Both the position numbers and the translations under genes were made by a program. The notes beneath the pieces were generated by a model. That model saw nothing but the letters and a program-made list of their open reading frames with translations, was not told the DNA's origin and ran no database searches. This document shows positions 32,700 through 44,258 of a DNA stretch of 64,000 bases, one piece after another; the first letter of the stretch is position 1, and every line of letters starts with the position of its first letter. The stretch is from Ctena decussata (lineage: Eukaryota > Mollusca > Bivalvia > Lucinida > Lucinidae), in assembly GCA_963989385.1 (NCBI GenBank), contig OZ022500.1, positions 114,617,842-114,681,841 of the forward strand, written 5' to 3'.

Positions 32700-33795
32700 T
32701 TCAGTAAAGTTTCAGCTTTATCGGCCAATTAGTTTCCAAGTTGATGATTTTTGAGTATGTTTTTTATTTTTAAACATTTGGTTACCATGACAACCAGCCA
32801 AATTGTGTCATTTGCATAAATTTTCTGCGGTTGCTAGAGGTTTACTCCAGGAACAATTCTGTTAAAGCTTTGTCAAAATATCTGCCGCGATATAGCAATA
32901 AATGGAAATTTTCAATTTTCCTATTATAAGTCAATGGCAACTTTAAGATCCTATGGAAACAAAACTACTGAAGTAAATGTCATGAGAAACAATAGTTTTA
33001 AAGGGGCTAGTACTAAGACCCCTTCTGTAAAGATTGTGTTGTATCGGTTACATAGTTTTTAAGATAATTTTTGAATATTTTTTTCAATTTTTCAGTTGCC
33101 ACGGCAACCAGCCAAATTGTGCAATTTGCATAATTTTAATAAGGCTGGTTGAGGACTACTCAAGAAACATTTCTATGAAAGTTTTGTCAAAATATCTGCA
33201 GTCACATAGCAATAAATGCAAATTTTCCATTTTGCCATTATAAGTCAATGGCAACTTTAAGTTCCCATAGCAACCAAACTGCTAGAGCAATTGTCAAGAA
33301 AAACTACTTTTATAGAAGCTAGTACTAAGATCCTCTCTGTGAAGTTTGAGCTTTATTGGTTGCATAGTTTCTGAGGAGATGATTTTTGAATATTTTTTTC
33401 TATTTTTAACCATTCGATTGCCATGGCAACCAGCCAAATTGTGCAATTTACATAAATTTCATCTGGTTGATAGAGGACTACGCAAGGAACATTTCTGTAA
33501 AAGTTTTGTCAAAATATCTGCAGTGACATAGCAAAAAATGAAAATTTTCAATTTTTCCCATACAAGTCAATGGAAACTTTAAGTTGCCATAGCAACCAAA
33601 GTTATAAAGCGATATGGATAAAAAACAGTTTTATTCGTTCCCCCTGCCTTAGGTGCTATATATGAAATTTGGTTACAATGGGCCTTATAGTTTCAGAGAA
33701 GATGTCGTTTGAAAATGTTGACGGACGGACGGACAGACGACGGATGCCTGCCTATACTATAAGCTCACCTGTGAGCTTTCGGCTCAGGAGAACTA
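32700..33795. mobile_element. Modular repeat E (three ~315-bp units carrying X-box palindromes)
   Basis: Units are marked by CAACCAGCCAAATTGTG near 32791, 33105 and 33428, a period of 314-323. The right end has GGACGGACGGACAGACGACGG (33720-33740) and then an AGCTCACCTGTGAGCT hairpin (33766-33781). RFX X-box-like palindromes occur at 32781, 33095, 33261, 33417 and 33583. No coding capacity. Confidence 0.6.
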
Positions 33796-33796
33796 A

Positions 33797-34010
33797 AAAG
33801 TGGCATGTGCGCCCAGCGAACTTTCAGATCAGCCTGGGCATCCGCCCAGCCTGATCAGAGTCTTCCCTGTCGCAGTGGAGGTAGCTTAAACCCTTAGCTA
33901 TCCTTAAGGCGCACAGCGAAGAATCTGATCAGACTGGGCGAATGCCAAGACTAATTTGAGTTTTCGCTGGGCGCACATGCCACTTTGTTGGTTTTGTCAT
34001 GTCTAGGCTG
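33797..34010. mobile_element. MITE-P, copy lacking the extreme left end
   Basis: AAGTGGCATGTGCGCCCAGC near the left and GCGCACATGCCACTTTGTTG near the right form the inverted arms. The centre reads AGGTAGCTTAAACCCTTAGC. The left terminus seen in other copies is missing. Confidence 0.65.
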
Positions 34011-34071
34011 AACATGAACAGACTTAATTTAACCGAGCCTGTTATGTTCGTTTCTCTGTTGCGTTCCTTAT

Positions 34072-35170
34072 TATGTCCCCCCACCATTGGGGTGGTGGGG
34101 GGGACATATTGTTTTTGGTGTGGATCCCGTCGGCGTCAGCGTCGGCGTAACTTCTTGTCTGCACTCTATCTCCTGAAGAAATGCATGGATTTTGACCAAA
34201 CTGGCACAGATACATTACTGGGAGGGGGGAAAACCGGTTAGATTTTGGTGACCTTGACCTTATTTTCAAAGTCACCGGAGGTCAAAGAGTGTTGAAAAAT
34301 GCCTTGTCTGCACCATATCTCCTGAAGGAATCAATGGATTTTTACCAAACTTGCACAGATATATCACTGGGAAATGGCAAAGAAGTGATTAGATTTTAGT
34401 GACCTTGGCCCCATTTTCAAGGTCATAGGAGGTCAAATGGTGTTGAAAAATGCCTTGTCTGCACCATATCTCGTGAAGGAATCAATGGATATTTATCAAA
34501 CTGGCACAGGTATATCACTTGGGAATGGCAAAGAACTGATTAGATTTTGGTGACCTTGACTTTATTTACAAGGACACAGGAGGCCAAAGGCTGTTGAAAA
34601 ATGCCTTGTCTGCACGTTATCTCCTGAAGGAAAGGATGGAAATTTACCAAACTGGCTCAGCTATATCACTGGGTGATGGCAAAGAACTGATTAGATCTTA
34701 ATGACCTTGACCTCATTTTTAAGGTCACAGGATGTCAAAGAGTGTTGAAAAATGCCTTGTCTGCACCATATCTATTGAATGGATGAATAGATTCGAATCA
34801 AACTGTCATAGATACATCACTGGCAGATGGCAAAGAACGGATTAGATTTTGGTCACCTTGGCCCATTTTTAAGGTCTCAGGAGGTCAAAGAGTGTTGAAA
34901 AATGCCTTGTCTGCACCATATCTCCTGAATAAATAAACATATTTGAACCAAACTGGCATAGATATATCAATGGGAGATGGCAAAGAAGTGAATAGATTTT
35001 GGTGACCTTGACCTTATTTTCAAGGTCACAGGCAGGCAAAGAGTGTGTCAGTACCATATCTCCTGAATTGATGGATGGATTTGAACCAAACTGTCACAGA
35101 TACATCATTGGGAGATGGAAAAGAAGTGATTGGATTTTGGTGACCTTGACCCTATTTCTGTTTTTGTCCA
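34072..35170 (+). mobile_element. Modular repeat F (about seven ~150-bp units)
   Basis: It starts with a G/C hairpin bordered by TATGTCCCCCCACC and GGTGGGGGGGACATA (34072-34108), then GTGTGGATCCCGTCGGCGTC. Units are marked by GTCTGCACCATATCTCCTGA near 34310, 34459, 34612, 34765 and 34912, a period of about 150. Each unit holds TGACCTTGACC and a CAAGGTCA segment. An inverted copy is at 62720-63570. Confidence 0.65.
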
Positions 35171-36289
35171 AAAAAAAAAACATTTCTAGTTTCCAGAGGA
35201 TCTTCCTTCAGAATTATTTTTTTTTCTCACCAAACCGCCCATGAAAAGATATTTCATGTCAAAGGAACAAAAATGAATTGTACAAAGTCAGTTGTTCATG
35301 CGCATATTTCTCCTCTAATAACGGTGTCAGACAGAACACTAAGGGTCTGCCTACATTAGTGTCCTGAAAATTCTAAAATTCGGGACCCCAAAATAGGTAC
35401 CGTAATTGTTCTTAAATTAAAGACTGGTTTTACAATGCAGTAATGTGTCCAAGAGATGCAAATTGAATGACAAACGGTGTAGATCCTGATGCTAAGCAGC
35501 AGTCTGATCTGGATTTGCACTGTTTGCTCAGACCTATCTGTCTTCATTTATAGTATTTTTACGGCACTAGTCAGCAGTCAAAAATACCAATTTGGCAAAA
35601 GTGATAGCGAAAGAAAAAAAATCCAAGCACTAGTCCTAAGAACTACCCTTTGCTGGAACTAATTTTCATGGTCGCAGGCCTGTTTGAGCCATTGAAGTTC
35701 TGCTGTACTGGGTTTCAGTGATTTTGCCTTATATCTTCAACTGATTTGCATTTTGGCATTTTGCTTGGGAGACTGGTTAGTTTGACACTAGACGGAAATT
35801 CACTAGTCCAAATCATATTCACTACAATTCTCACTTCGGTGGCCCCTGCTTTTCAATTTTTACAATATTTGAATCTGTGTAACTCCAGCATTAATCGATA
35901 ACTGCAAGCTTTTAGCTTGCTTCTGTACTGGCAGAGTATTTCCCTGCAACTTGCAGACAAAAAAGTCGTAAAGGCAGTCATTTTACCATGTGAATCGCCT
36001 TGTTAATACAGTATTCTTCAAAATTATTGAGAATAGCATTTTGGCTCAGATTCTCTCGCCAATTGTTTTCAGCAATATTTTAATCAGCAAAACACAAGCG
36101 AACAGCCTCATTTTCAAGTTTTATATACAAACATATTATCAAGGGTAGATAACTTCAGTGAATCCAAATTATGAGTGTGTGCTTGAAAAAAATTCACAGT
36201 TGGATGTTTTTAACTGATGAAAGACCTGCTACTGGTACCATGTAAACCAGTACTAACTGTTGCATGTGGGCAGATGGGGCTCATCAACC
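35171..36289. other. No gene seen
   Basis: AT-rich DNA without a recognisable frame. A short motif TCTGATCT.G.TTGCACTGTTTG (35498-35525) recurs near 37998, 38277 and 63603, so it may be a MITE end. Confidence 0.35.
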
Positions 36290-37097
36290 TGGGAAGGTAT
36301 CCTGTCTAAGAGTTACTTGTCTCTAATTAGAAGGGGTAGGTGGAGCTCTTAGCCTTGGCAGGCAGTCCATCTAGGAGTTCATTGCTAGGTCTCTAAACAA
36401 AACCTATTAACAAACCTGCAAACACAGCATTATTGGGCGGAAGTCTTCCTAGAAGAAGTCAACGGCCAGGGTAGAACTCAAATCTGAGTCAAGTGGTAGC
36501 AGGTAGACCCGAGCGAGCCATACTCAGCTTGGTCAAACAGATATGCCCCCGCCACTTTGGCTCTTTGAGTCTGGTTGTTAATATCATAGGCAATGGGCAA
36601 GTCAATGACTTGATGGGAGGAAATAAGACGCTCCCACCTCCATGAGTCTCCTTACACTATGGGTCATTAAGGGGTCGTGTTAACACAACATCACTGGGTG
36701 AAAGTCTTCCTAGAAGAAGTCAACGGCCAGGGCGGAAGAACTCTTTGAGTCAACGGCCATGTGTTCGTAACCAAGGCGAGCCATACAATGATCGCGGATT
36801 TTGGCTGTGGTTAACATGCATAGCCTGGAGAAGGGATGGGCTCCGTCAGGCTGAGCTCTGCCCTAGAAACACTATGGTTGACAACCTTAATAAAACCTTA
36901 ATACCGGATCGGTCGCATTCCTGGCTAACAATGACCGCGCCTACTGTTGGACCCTGGGACGTAGCTGACAAGTATGCTACTGGTGTAACAAAGGATAAGA
37001 AGATAAGAGGTAGGGAGAACAACTGGAGCCTGGAACGTAAGGACTCTGGGAAACTTGAAGAGCTGACTCATGCAATGGACAGGTATCAATGGCACAT
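36290..37097 (+). pseudogene. RTE-like LINE, 5' half
   Basis: The leader contains a duplicated block, GAAGTCTTCCTAGAAGAAGTCAACGGCCAGGG-type, at ~36440 and ~36702. The frame ends GKLEELTHAMDRYQWH (37048-37095). In the RTE-like family often annotated as craniofacial development protein 2-like, this N-terminal segment is followed directly by 'ILGLCEMRWK'. Here it is cut at that codon; the continuation is at 49355. The copy has drifted (NNWSLERK where the family has a TWN start). Confidence 0.65.
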
Positions 37098-37823
37098 GCA
37101 AGAAAAATGACATGACATTGAACCTCACAAAAACCAAAGCCATGTTCATTTCTACTAAACAAACCACTTCCAAAATCATGAGTAACCCTCCAGAATTAAT
37201 ATTAAATGGAGACCTTATTCAAATATCAGATCAAGAAAAACTATTAGGAATCAATATCGATAGTAGCCTTTGCTGGTGTTCACAGATGGACAAAACCCTG
37301 AAAAAATGCAATACACTGTTATACCTGTCAATTCCTGTTCGCAAACTTTTCTATAATGCTTACATTTTGCCGCATCTTGATTATTGTTGTATAATTTGGG
37401 GAAACAGCACAGCTGTCTCTATTACCTCAATGATAAAATTTCAGAAGAGAGCTGCAAGATTAATTTTGGATAAAGATTTTGATACCCCATCCTTGGAACT
37501 ATTTGCTGAATTAAACTGGATGACATTTCCTGAAAGGGTGAAATTTCAGAAAGCTATTATGATGTTCAAAAACAATGAATAATCTAGCACCAGCATACAT
37601 GAATAACCTCTTTCACTACACAAATGAAACACATAATCGCAATTTAAGGTCTGCTACAAAAAATTTACTCTATGTTCCTAAACCCAAATTTGAGATTTTT
37701 CGAAACTCGTTTGCATATTCAGGCTCAAAACTTTGGAATTCTATTCCGCAAAATATTAAATCCTGTAATACAGTTCAACAATTTAAGGACAGGTACCTGG
37801 AATGGATACGAAATAGGTAGTTA
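37098..37823 (+). pseudogene. L2/CR1-like LINE, C-terminal RT fragment
   Basis: The frame has MTLNLTKTKAMFIS, then EKLLGINIDSSLCW, LPHLDYCCIIWG and KFQKRAARLILD, all typical of the region after the RT catalytic motifs. After a one-base slip near 37575 it goes on to PAYMNNLF, RSATKNLLYVPKPK and GSKLWNSIPQNI and a natural stop at 37818-37820. It is 5'-truncated and lacks the YADD region. It lies inside the RTE-like element, and its likely 3' end is at 49190-49354. Confidence 0.8.
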
Positions 37824-39690
37824 GTTTGTATATCAGTGTACGTGTGTTGACTCTATTGAATTTCTTTGCTAAACATCAAATATTTGCCCTAAACATTTGG
37901 ACATCCCCAGTCTTTAATCTTTAATTGATCTTAACAGCAAATGGTCTTCTCAGAGATAGTTATAGTGCTGACCCGGACTGGACTGCTCTAAACTGTAGTC
38001 TGATTTGGGTCTGCACTGTCTGATCAGACATTACTGTACAAATGTTTGGAGTTAATCCTGACCTCGCATTTAGTTTGCTATACACCCATATATTTTGTTA
38101 GCTGTTTTAGGAAGAAAAAATTTACATGCTCCATCCAAATCTGAACATCAGACTGGCATGGATGATGTAGGGGATTATTCAGGAGGTGGACTTGCATAGC
38201 TTGCTGCAGTTTTGCAGGTAGATTTGTTTGGAGGGAAAGTGTTACAGACCCTGACCAGACAGAATCTACAGAGGTGTCTGATCTGGGTCTGCACTGTTTG
38301 CCCTGGCACTCGTTTTTTTTTTTTCCAAATATTCAGTATCATTGTGATAATGAATATCTATAATACTAAATAAACGAAGTAACGCATAAACTGCAAAATT
38401 GGTGGCATTTTCAAGCGTAATTTCTATACTGGTTCTTTCGCATATTGCTGTCATTGATAATTTCGTAATTTCGGTTAGCGTGTGTTTTAGTTTCACGTAG
38501 ATTTAAAGAATTTGAGAATTAAATTCGTCTTTCATTTTAAATTCTCCCAAGTATTTTTCTAGAAACTTCGACTATTGGTCGATTTTTTTTTTGTCAACAA
38601 TGGGTGCATTCGAGCGAAATTATCGTGTACTCGAATTAAATTAATCCGGTCGTTTCGGTTCTGCGTCGTTATATCGGCGCGCTGCTTAGCAAATCTAAAG
38701 AGTAACTACACTTCAGGAACTGACTGAATCAGACCCCAAACCCTATCCCCAACATCAAAGGGAAAGATTGACAAAGACATCCCAACAAACAATAAATTAC
38801 AAGTGATAAGCCGAGTCAGCAGCTCTTTCCCAAATAGATGGCAACTCAGCTATCTTTATTGAACTAAATAATTTAGACCAACAGACGGGTTACAGCGGAC
38901 TAAGCAAATTATATGAAAAACATTTAACAATTATTTTTACCTATTTTCTATTTTTATGATATCATTATCATTTATAAACTGAGAACACAATAAATTAAAC
39001 AGCACCGAACATAAAACAAATGCAACCGCAACAAAAGTACCGCCTTGGGACGGTCAGTAATAACTACTGGGGAGTTTAAACCGGTTTTACTGGGCCCAAA
39101 CCTTTACCCTCACCCTCCGCTTCAAGTCCAAATTTAGCAGGTTCTAATGCAAAAATCCGACCCATGAACGTACGTCATTCCCCATAAATAACGATTTATT
39201 TTTGTATTTTTGCTCATATGTCTAAACGGATGAAGAACTAAATGGTCATAGTCCCGACGGCCCTGGCTCGAAACGACCCATTTTCTTCCAGAACGATAGT
39301 CAATACGAGTAGCCAATCGAACTCGCCCATTGAAGAATAAAGCTCAACGCATGGTCTTTCGGAAAGTTGGACGGACACACGGCGCCAAGTGTGTGCGGCT
39401 ATGGTTACGTACCGCTGAGCCACTTGGGGAACGTCGTTAGGAGAATTCAAACTGAACTGAACTTTCGAAAAGACAAAAATTAAAAATGTCTAAGGTTAAC
39501 ACACATGCGCCAGGTAAGAAAGGGCATTTTTTCCAGCGAAGCAGACAAATCAATTTCAATGATTCAACGAAGCTAAATAAGCCTTTAGTCTTCAGAGGGC
39601 TTGAATATTTCCCCAAAAAACGTTCCAGGACCCAATTTTTCCAGAAAAAAAATACCCAGGACAGGTCACATAACCAAGATGGAAAACATT
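37824..39690. other. No gene seen; fragments of dispersed repeats
   Basis: The motif TCTGAT.TGGGTCTGCACTG occurs at ~37998 and ~38277. Around 39360-39440 the minus strand has GTGGCTCAGCGGTACG, a box A-like match without a clear box B partner. From ~39640 the sequence resembles repeat G (GGTCACATAACCAAGATGG, then ATTATGGTAAAAAATTTCA). Confidence 0.35.
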
Positions 39691-39733
39691 TATTATGGTA
39701 AAAAATTTCAAAAATCTTCTCCCCCAGAACCAC

Positions 39734-39801
39734 GCCGGGCCGCGTAGCGCAATCGGTAGGGCACCTGACTCATAAGTCAGAGGTCCTGGGTTCGAAACCC
39801 G
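39734..39801 (+). repeat. SINE-A head, split by Harbinger
   Basis: A tRNA-Met-like head from GCCGGGCCGCG to TTCGAAACCCG. The rest of the same SINE is at 46188-46389. A 17-bp target duplication with one mismatch flanks the whole SINE (39717-39733 and 46390-46406, TTCTCCC.CAGAACCAC). Confidence 0.85.
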
Positions 39802-39984
39802 GGGCCTGTTTCACAAACATTACCCGTACGATTAATCGTGCGATAATCGTACGATCTGTCGTACGAGAGTCGCACGATTCTCGCACGATCGTTTCATAAA
39901 AACATCGTACGACAGATATTACGATTCTCGCAAGATTTTAATCTTACGATGTATCGCAGACGTGATGTGTATTAGCTTTGACAG

Positions 39985-42126
39985 ATGTGTATTGGGTTTT
40001 ATAAACACATATATGTAAGGGGCAGACATGTCCAAAAAAAAAACGTGAACTGGTCCTCAGATGAGATTGAATCCCCTCTAACTGAAGTAAACAAGAATAA
40101 AGGCGTCTTGTTTGGCAAACTTGGAGGACTCCTGACACAGGATACGAAGAATCGCACCTGGGAAGGTATACCTCAAAAAATCAACTCAGTCAGTAAAACG
40201 ACTAGATCTGCCGATGCCTGCAATAAGAAATGGATTGATTTGAAATACGCAACCCGCAAGGCGGAGGTTCAAAGAAAACAAGAGCCAAAGAAGACTGGCG
40301 GTGGGCCCTGTATTGCAAAACCGCGAACACCGTATGAAGAAAAAATTTTGGAGATCATAGGGACTGTTTCTGTTGAAGGAATACCAAGTGGTTTGGACAA
40401 TGCAAGCCCAGATTGCAGTTTTGAGGTCAGAGTACAAAGAGATCCAGATGAGGAGTATTCTTACTTTGAAGGTTTGTTTGTCTGTCCATCATTCTGTCTC
40501 TCAGTCTCCTTGTGTTATTAATGAAGCACAAAGGGCTACCGATAACTCCACCCCATTATAATTGTCATTAATTGATAGTAATAGCAAAAACAGTCCATCA
40601 TATCATGCAATTCTTAAACAGTGCTGTTTTGACAAACTCGACCAATAAAGGCCACTTTGGGCAAAAAACTCGGCCAAAACAAGCCAAACTCGGCCAATAC
40701 AGGCTAAAACTCGTTCAATGCAACTCGGGCAATAACGATGACACCAAATTCGGCAAATATCAATAAAGTTAGTTAATAAAATTGCCATTGATCAAGAAAT
40801 TCCGTGTTGGCTCAGTATGCTGTATTGAATCAAGGGCGAAGGCAGTCCGAAGGCCGAGGGCCGCACTGTAAATAAAAAAAAAATCCGTAGATTTTACGGT
40901 AAAATAACTGGCAGCTGTCAGTCCATTTACCGTTATTTTTACGGGCGTTTGCCAGACAGACATAATCAGAAACCGCGATATGGTAGAGTTCTGTTAACTG
41001 GCCCTCTCGAAAATAACGTCATAGGCTAGTGTTGAAGGGCTTTATGACCAAAACAACACGTGTTCTATTCTATCCTACTCTGCTTGATGATTCCTGCAAT
41101 TTTACGGACAGCCGCAAAAAATAACGGGAAAAAGACGGGCAGCTGGTTTCCAGTTATTCTATCGTAAAAGCTTTGGATTTTTTTACAGTGCAATACAGCA
41201 GTCCGCAGACCTGTAACTGGGCCAATACGGTTTGTTTTGTTTGTTTGGATAAATAACGTTATAATATTTAATTGAAAATATTATACAAGTATATAATTCC
41301 TCTCAAAAATACCATCAACATTCTGTCATTTAAACTTAGATTAAATATCAAATCAATTTGAATAAAACACAGTCAGTAAAGTGTGTAGTAGACCACTGCA
41401 AGCACATGTTATATTTAATAGATAGTTGAGTGAGATTGCATTATCGCCAATAATGGCCCATTAGTGGTGAGAATGCCCTGTTACTCGGGTATTGCCCTAC
41501 ATTAAAATATAGGCCTATCCCTCACCATTTTCCCCCTACAGATGAGTGTATAACAGAAAACTACCCATGTCACGCTTGTATTTTATTATTTCCAGACTCT
41601 CTCTCTCATTCTCTCTGTCTCTCTTTCTCTCTCTCTGAGTAGTCGAATTCTATTTTCAGAAGATACAGTATCGCAAGACGGCCCTGGGCAACCCGAAAGC
41701 CCATCAGAGCTAAGCGAGGATAGGTCGCCACCACCTTCGCCGTCGTTGCTGGAGTCAAGTGAACAACCGTTGTCTGGATCAATTCCGACTCAACAAAAGC
41801 GTAAATTGTGCTCTCCATCACTGCCAGCTCAACAGGGACGCAAGTTTCCTCGTCTGGCAGCTCGTTCAGCTTCATCTGGCCTTCCATCAAAGTCGACAAA
41901 AACAACACCTCAGTTTACCCCTACACTGCAGTCGGACAAACTGATTCAAATTGAAGAGGAGAGGCTCAATATTGAGAAAGAAAGACTTTTAATAGAAAAA
42001 GAAAGATTCGCCATTGAAAAAGAGCGTTTGGCGCTTGAAAAAACCCGTCGATCGGAAGAGCAACAAACCGTCTGGGAAAGGTCTCTCATTGATGGCCAAG
42101 CTTATTCATACAACAATCTGGGTTAA
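39985..42126 (+). CDS. Harbinger Myb/SANT-like DNA-binding protein (two exons)
   Basis: Exon 1 runs to 40471 and exon 2 from 41660 to the stop at 42124-42126. The junction TTTGAAG|gtttgt ... tattttcag|AAGATACAG keeps frame and gives 317 residues from the ATG at 39985. Residues ~20-90 match a Myb/SANT-like domain (VNWSSDEIE, GVLFGKLGGLLTQD, CNKKWIDLKYATRK) followed by KKTGGGP and the conserved EEKILEIIGTVSVEGIP. The C-terminus is a charged coiled-coil of IEKERLLIEKERFAIEKERL repeats. In Harbinger systems this partner carries the nuclease to the nucleus and to element ends. A ten-A run at 40034-40043 puts a likelier ATG (40028) out of frame by one base, so the start may be damaged. Confidence 0.75.
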
Positions 42127-42576
42127 AGACATGTCCTTTACAAAATTTCTTATAAACAGGGAAACTTCCGGTTCTTCAGTAAACACAAGAAGTGTTTGTC
42201 AGTTCCTTTATCAACATTTGTGTTCAGTGCAGACTATGACAAAGATATGCATAGTGACTTATTGAATTATTTACAATCCTCACTGAACTGTATCGGAGGT
42301 TTCAGAAAGCTCTGTGAAATTGCTTTCATTGAGGCTGCTTCTAAAATACAACTTCCACTGACTTTTCTAGAAACAGTGGCATTATTAATAAACAATATAA
42401 AGCAAAAACTGGAAACCGAAAACCTCGAAAATGCTACAACAGTTCCACTAGATTATTACAAACTGGTAACTTTATACTATGAAATAACAGAAAAGACTGA
42501 CGACCTCCCAACGTTGATTTTCTCTGATGCAGATATAGATCTTGATAGCAGTTCTGAGGATTTCGATTTGGTCTAG
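42127..42576 (+). CDS. Unrecognised open frame directly downstream, same frame as the Myb-like gene
   Basis: After the TAA at 42124-42126 the identical frame stays open for 149 sense codons, ending SSSEDFDLV and TAG. It has no ATG near its start. It is hydrophobic/charged with an amphipathic middle (IEAASKIQLPLTFLETVALL) and an acidic tail (SDADIDLDSSSEDFDLV). It may be the former C-terminal part of the Myb-like protein behind a single nonsense codon, a third exon reached by alternative splicing, or a separate element gene. I do not recognise a family. Confidence 0.4.
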   Translation, partial: RHVLYKISYKQGNFRFFSKHKKCLSVPLSTFVFSADYDKDMHSDLLNYLQSSLNCIGGFRKLCEIAFIEAASKIQLPLTFLETVALLINNIKQKLETENLENATTVPLDYYKLVTLYYEITEKTDDLPTLIFSDADIDLDSSSEDFDLV

Positions 42577-42725
42577 TTATACTGGAAAATACTTGCTGGT
42601 TTTGTCTGTACCTGTTTAAGTTCCACGTGATTAGTTCTTTCGAACTGCATTGCAAAAGCCTGTTAGGGTCGTCCCTAATGCTCGCTTGTGTAGCAAGCCA
42701 AATACACGCTAAGTCTTGAACCCTA

Positions 42726-42830
42726 CCCAATGGGCACACAAGGTTAAATCAACCGTGATTCAACCTTGAATCAACTTCACAACTTGAATCAAAGTTGAAT
42801 CAAGGTTGACAACATTGTGTGCCTGCTGGG
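42726..42830. mobile_element. Small palindromic MITE with CTA duplication
   Basis: The ends CCCAATGGGCACACAAGGTT and the inverse of CCCAGCAGGCACACAATGTT bound ~105 bp made of TTGAATCAA/TTGATTCAA motifs. CTA flanks it (42723-42725 and 42831-42833). A 3-bp duplication fits Harbinger-type MITEs. Similar motifs recur near 44650-44700. Confidence 0.6.
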
Positions 42831-42833
42831 CTA

Positions 42834-43520
42834 GATTTAATAACATCATATGTAGATTTGTGCTTAAGGCATAGGTTTCAAAAAAAATTTAATCCTTGCT
42901 TTCAAGTTATTATCCCGAGGTTTAAGATTTTAATCCTAAGTTGCAGACCTTCAAATCCCAAGATTTGAAAATTGAATTGCCTAAATTCATTTTACAAAAG
43001 TGGGTTTTAAATGTCCGAAACCTAGGATTGAAAATCTGAATCATGGTTCGAAGCTGAAACCTAGGTTTGAAGTTCTTAAAACGCAGGTATTAAGATCTAT
43101 TGTGCATTTGCTTGCGCTACTCATGCTCATTTTTGGAAAATACATCTAGGAGATAGCGATTCCAAGGAATTAAAATGAGGTCTAGTCACTTCTTTGAGAA
43201 GTGCACTGCACAGAACCGTGCTGTGGTCAGCACAATACCTCGCCTGTATGGCAAGCAAAATTCATAATAAGTCTTGAAACCTAGGTTTGAAAACTTCATA
43301 CGTAGATTTGTGCTCACAATCCAGGTTTGAAATTTTTAATTCTAGCTTTCACATTCTCAATTTTAGATTTAAGTATTCAGTCTTAAGTTTTTACTTCAAA
43401 ACTAAACTTTGAAATTAAAATTTCCTAAATTCATTTTACGAAACTGGGTTTTGACGATCTGAAACTTAGGATTGAAATGAAACCTAAGTTTCACGCTCAA
43501 ACTTTAGGTTGAATTTCTTA
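42834..43520. repeat. Degenerate repeat built on CCTAGGTTTGAAA
   Basis: The motif AAACCTAGGTTTGAA and variants occur more than ten times on both strands over ~690 bp (for example ~43019, 43058 and 43268). A longer block is duplicated: CAAGCC/AAA...TAAGTCTTGAA with TACGTAGATTTGTGCT near 42690-42870 and 43250-43330. The order is irregular. No coding frame. Confidence 0.55.
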
Positions 43521-43937
43521 AACCTAGATTTGAAGTTTAATTGTGCATTTTGGTTGCCATAACTTTGCGCATTCTTGTGTAAACACAAACATTTAGTTGA
43601 GAAATGAATCGTGTCATGCATATCGCGTTGCGATATAAATCTCAGTTTTACAAAAATTAACGTAAATGCGATGGCCTTATTAGGTTTTTTGGTATTTTAA
43701 TTCTACATGTATTGAAAGCAAAAGATATTTTTTGTTGTTTTTTGCAAATCCTGACAGTTTGAGAAAAAAAACTGTTTCATTTTCACACAATGTAAAAAAA
43801 TCAATATTTTTTTTATGCTGAAGAGCAGTTTCATTTGATTTTATCTTGTCAAATTATTAGTTTGCATACGTTGACACAAAAAATAGTGCTCATATAAAGC
43901 ATTTAGAAAAATACTTCAGAAGAGATAAAACTATATG

Positions 43938-44163
43938 AGCCGCGAAACGACAAAACCAACAAAGTGGCCTGTGCGCCCAGCGAAGACTCAGATCAGCCTG
44001 GGCATCTGCTCAGTCTGATCAGAGCCTTTGCTGTCGGGATGGGGGTAGGCTAACTTAAGCGCACAACAAAGACTCTGATCAGACTAGGCAGATGCTAAGA
44101 CTGACAATGAACCTTCGCGTGGCGCACATACCACTTTGTTGGTTTTGTCTTGTCGCGGCTCAA
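43938..44163. mobile_element. MITE-P, complete copy
   Basis: The ends GAGCCGCGAAACGACAAAAC and GTTTTGTCTTGTCGCGGCTC are inverted, and the arms extend inward through AACAAAGTGGC..GTGCGCCCAGCGAAG. It lies inside the Harbinger. The flanks share ACTAT but the duplication is not clean. Confidence 0.7.
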
Positions 44164-44184
44164 CTATGGTTTTCTGCTTGGACG

Positions 44185-44258
44185 AAAGTGCTAGATTTTT
44201 GGAAGCTAATGCACGGATGTAGAAATCCGTGCATTAGCTTCCAAAAATCTAGCACTTT
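44185..44258. repeat. Perfect 34-bp inverted repeat with 6-nt loop
   Basis: The arms 44185-44218 and 44225-44258 are exact reverse complements around the loop GTAGAA. No other copy was noticed in the window. It lies between MITE-P and the nuclease gene. Confidence 0.9.
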
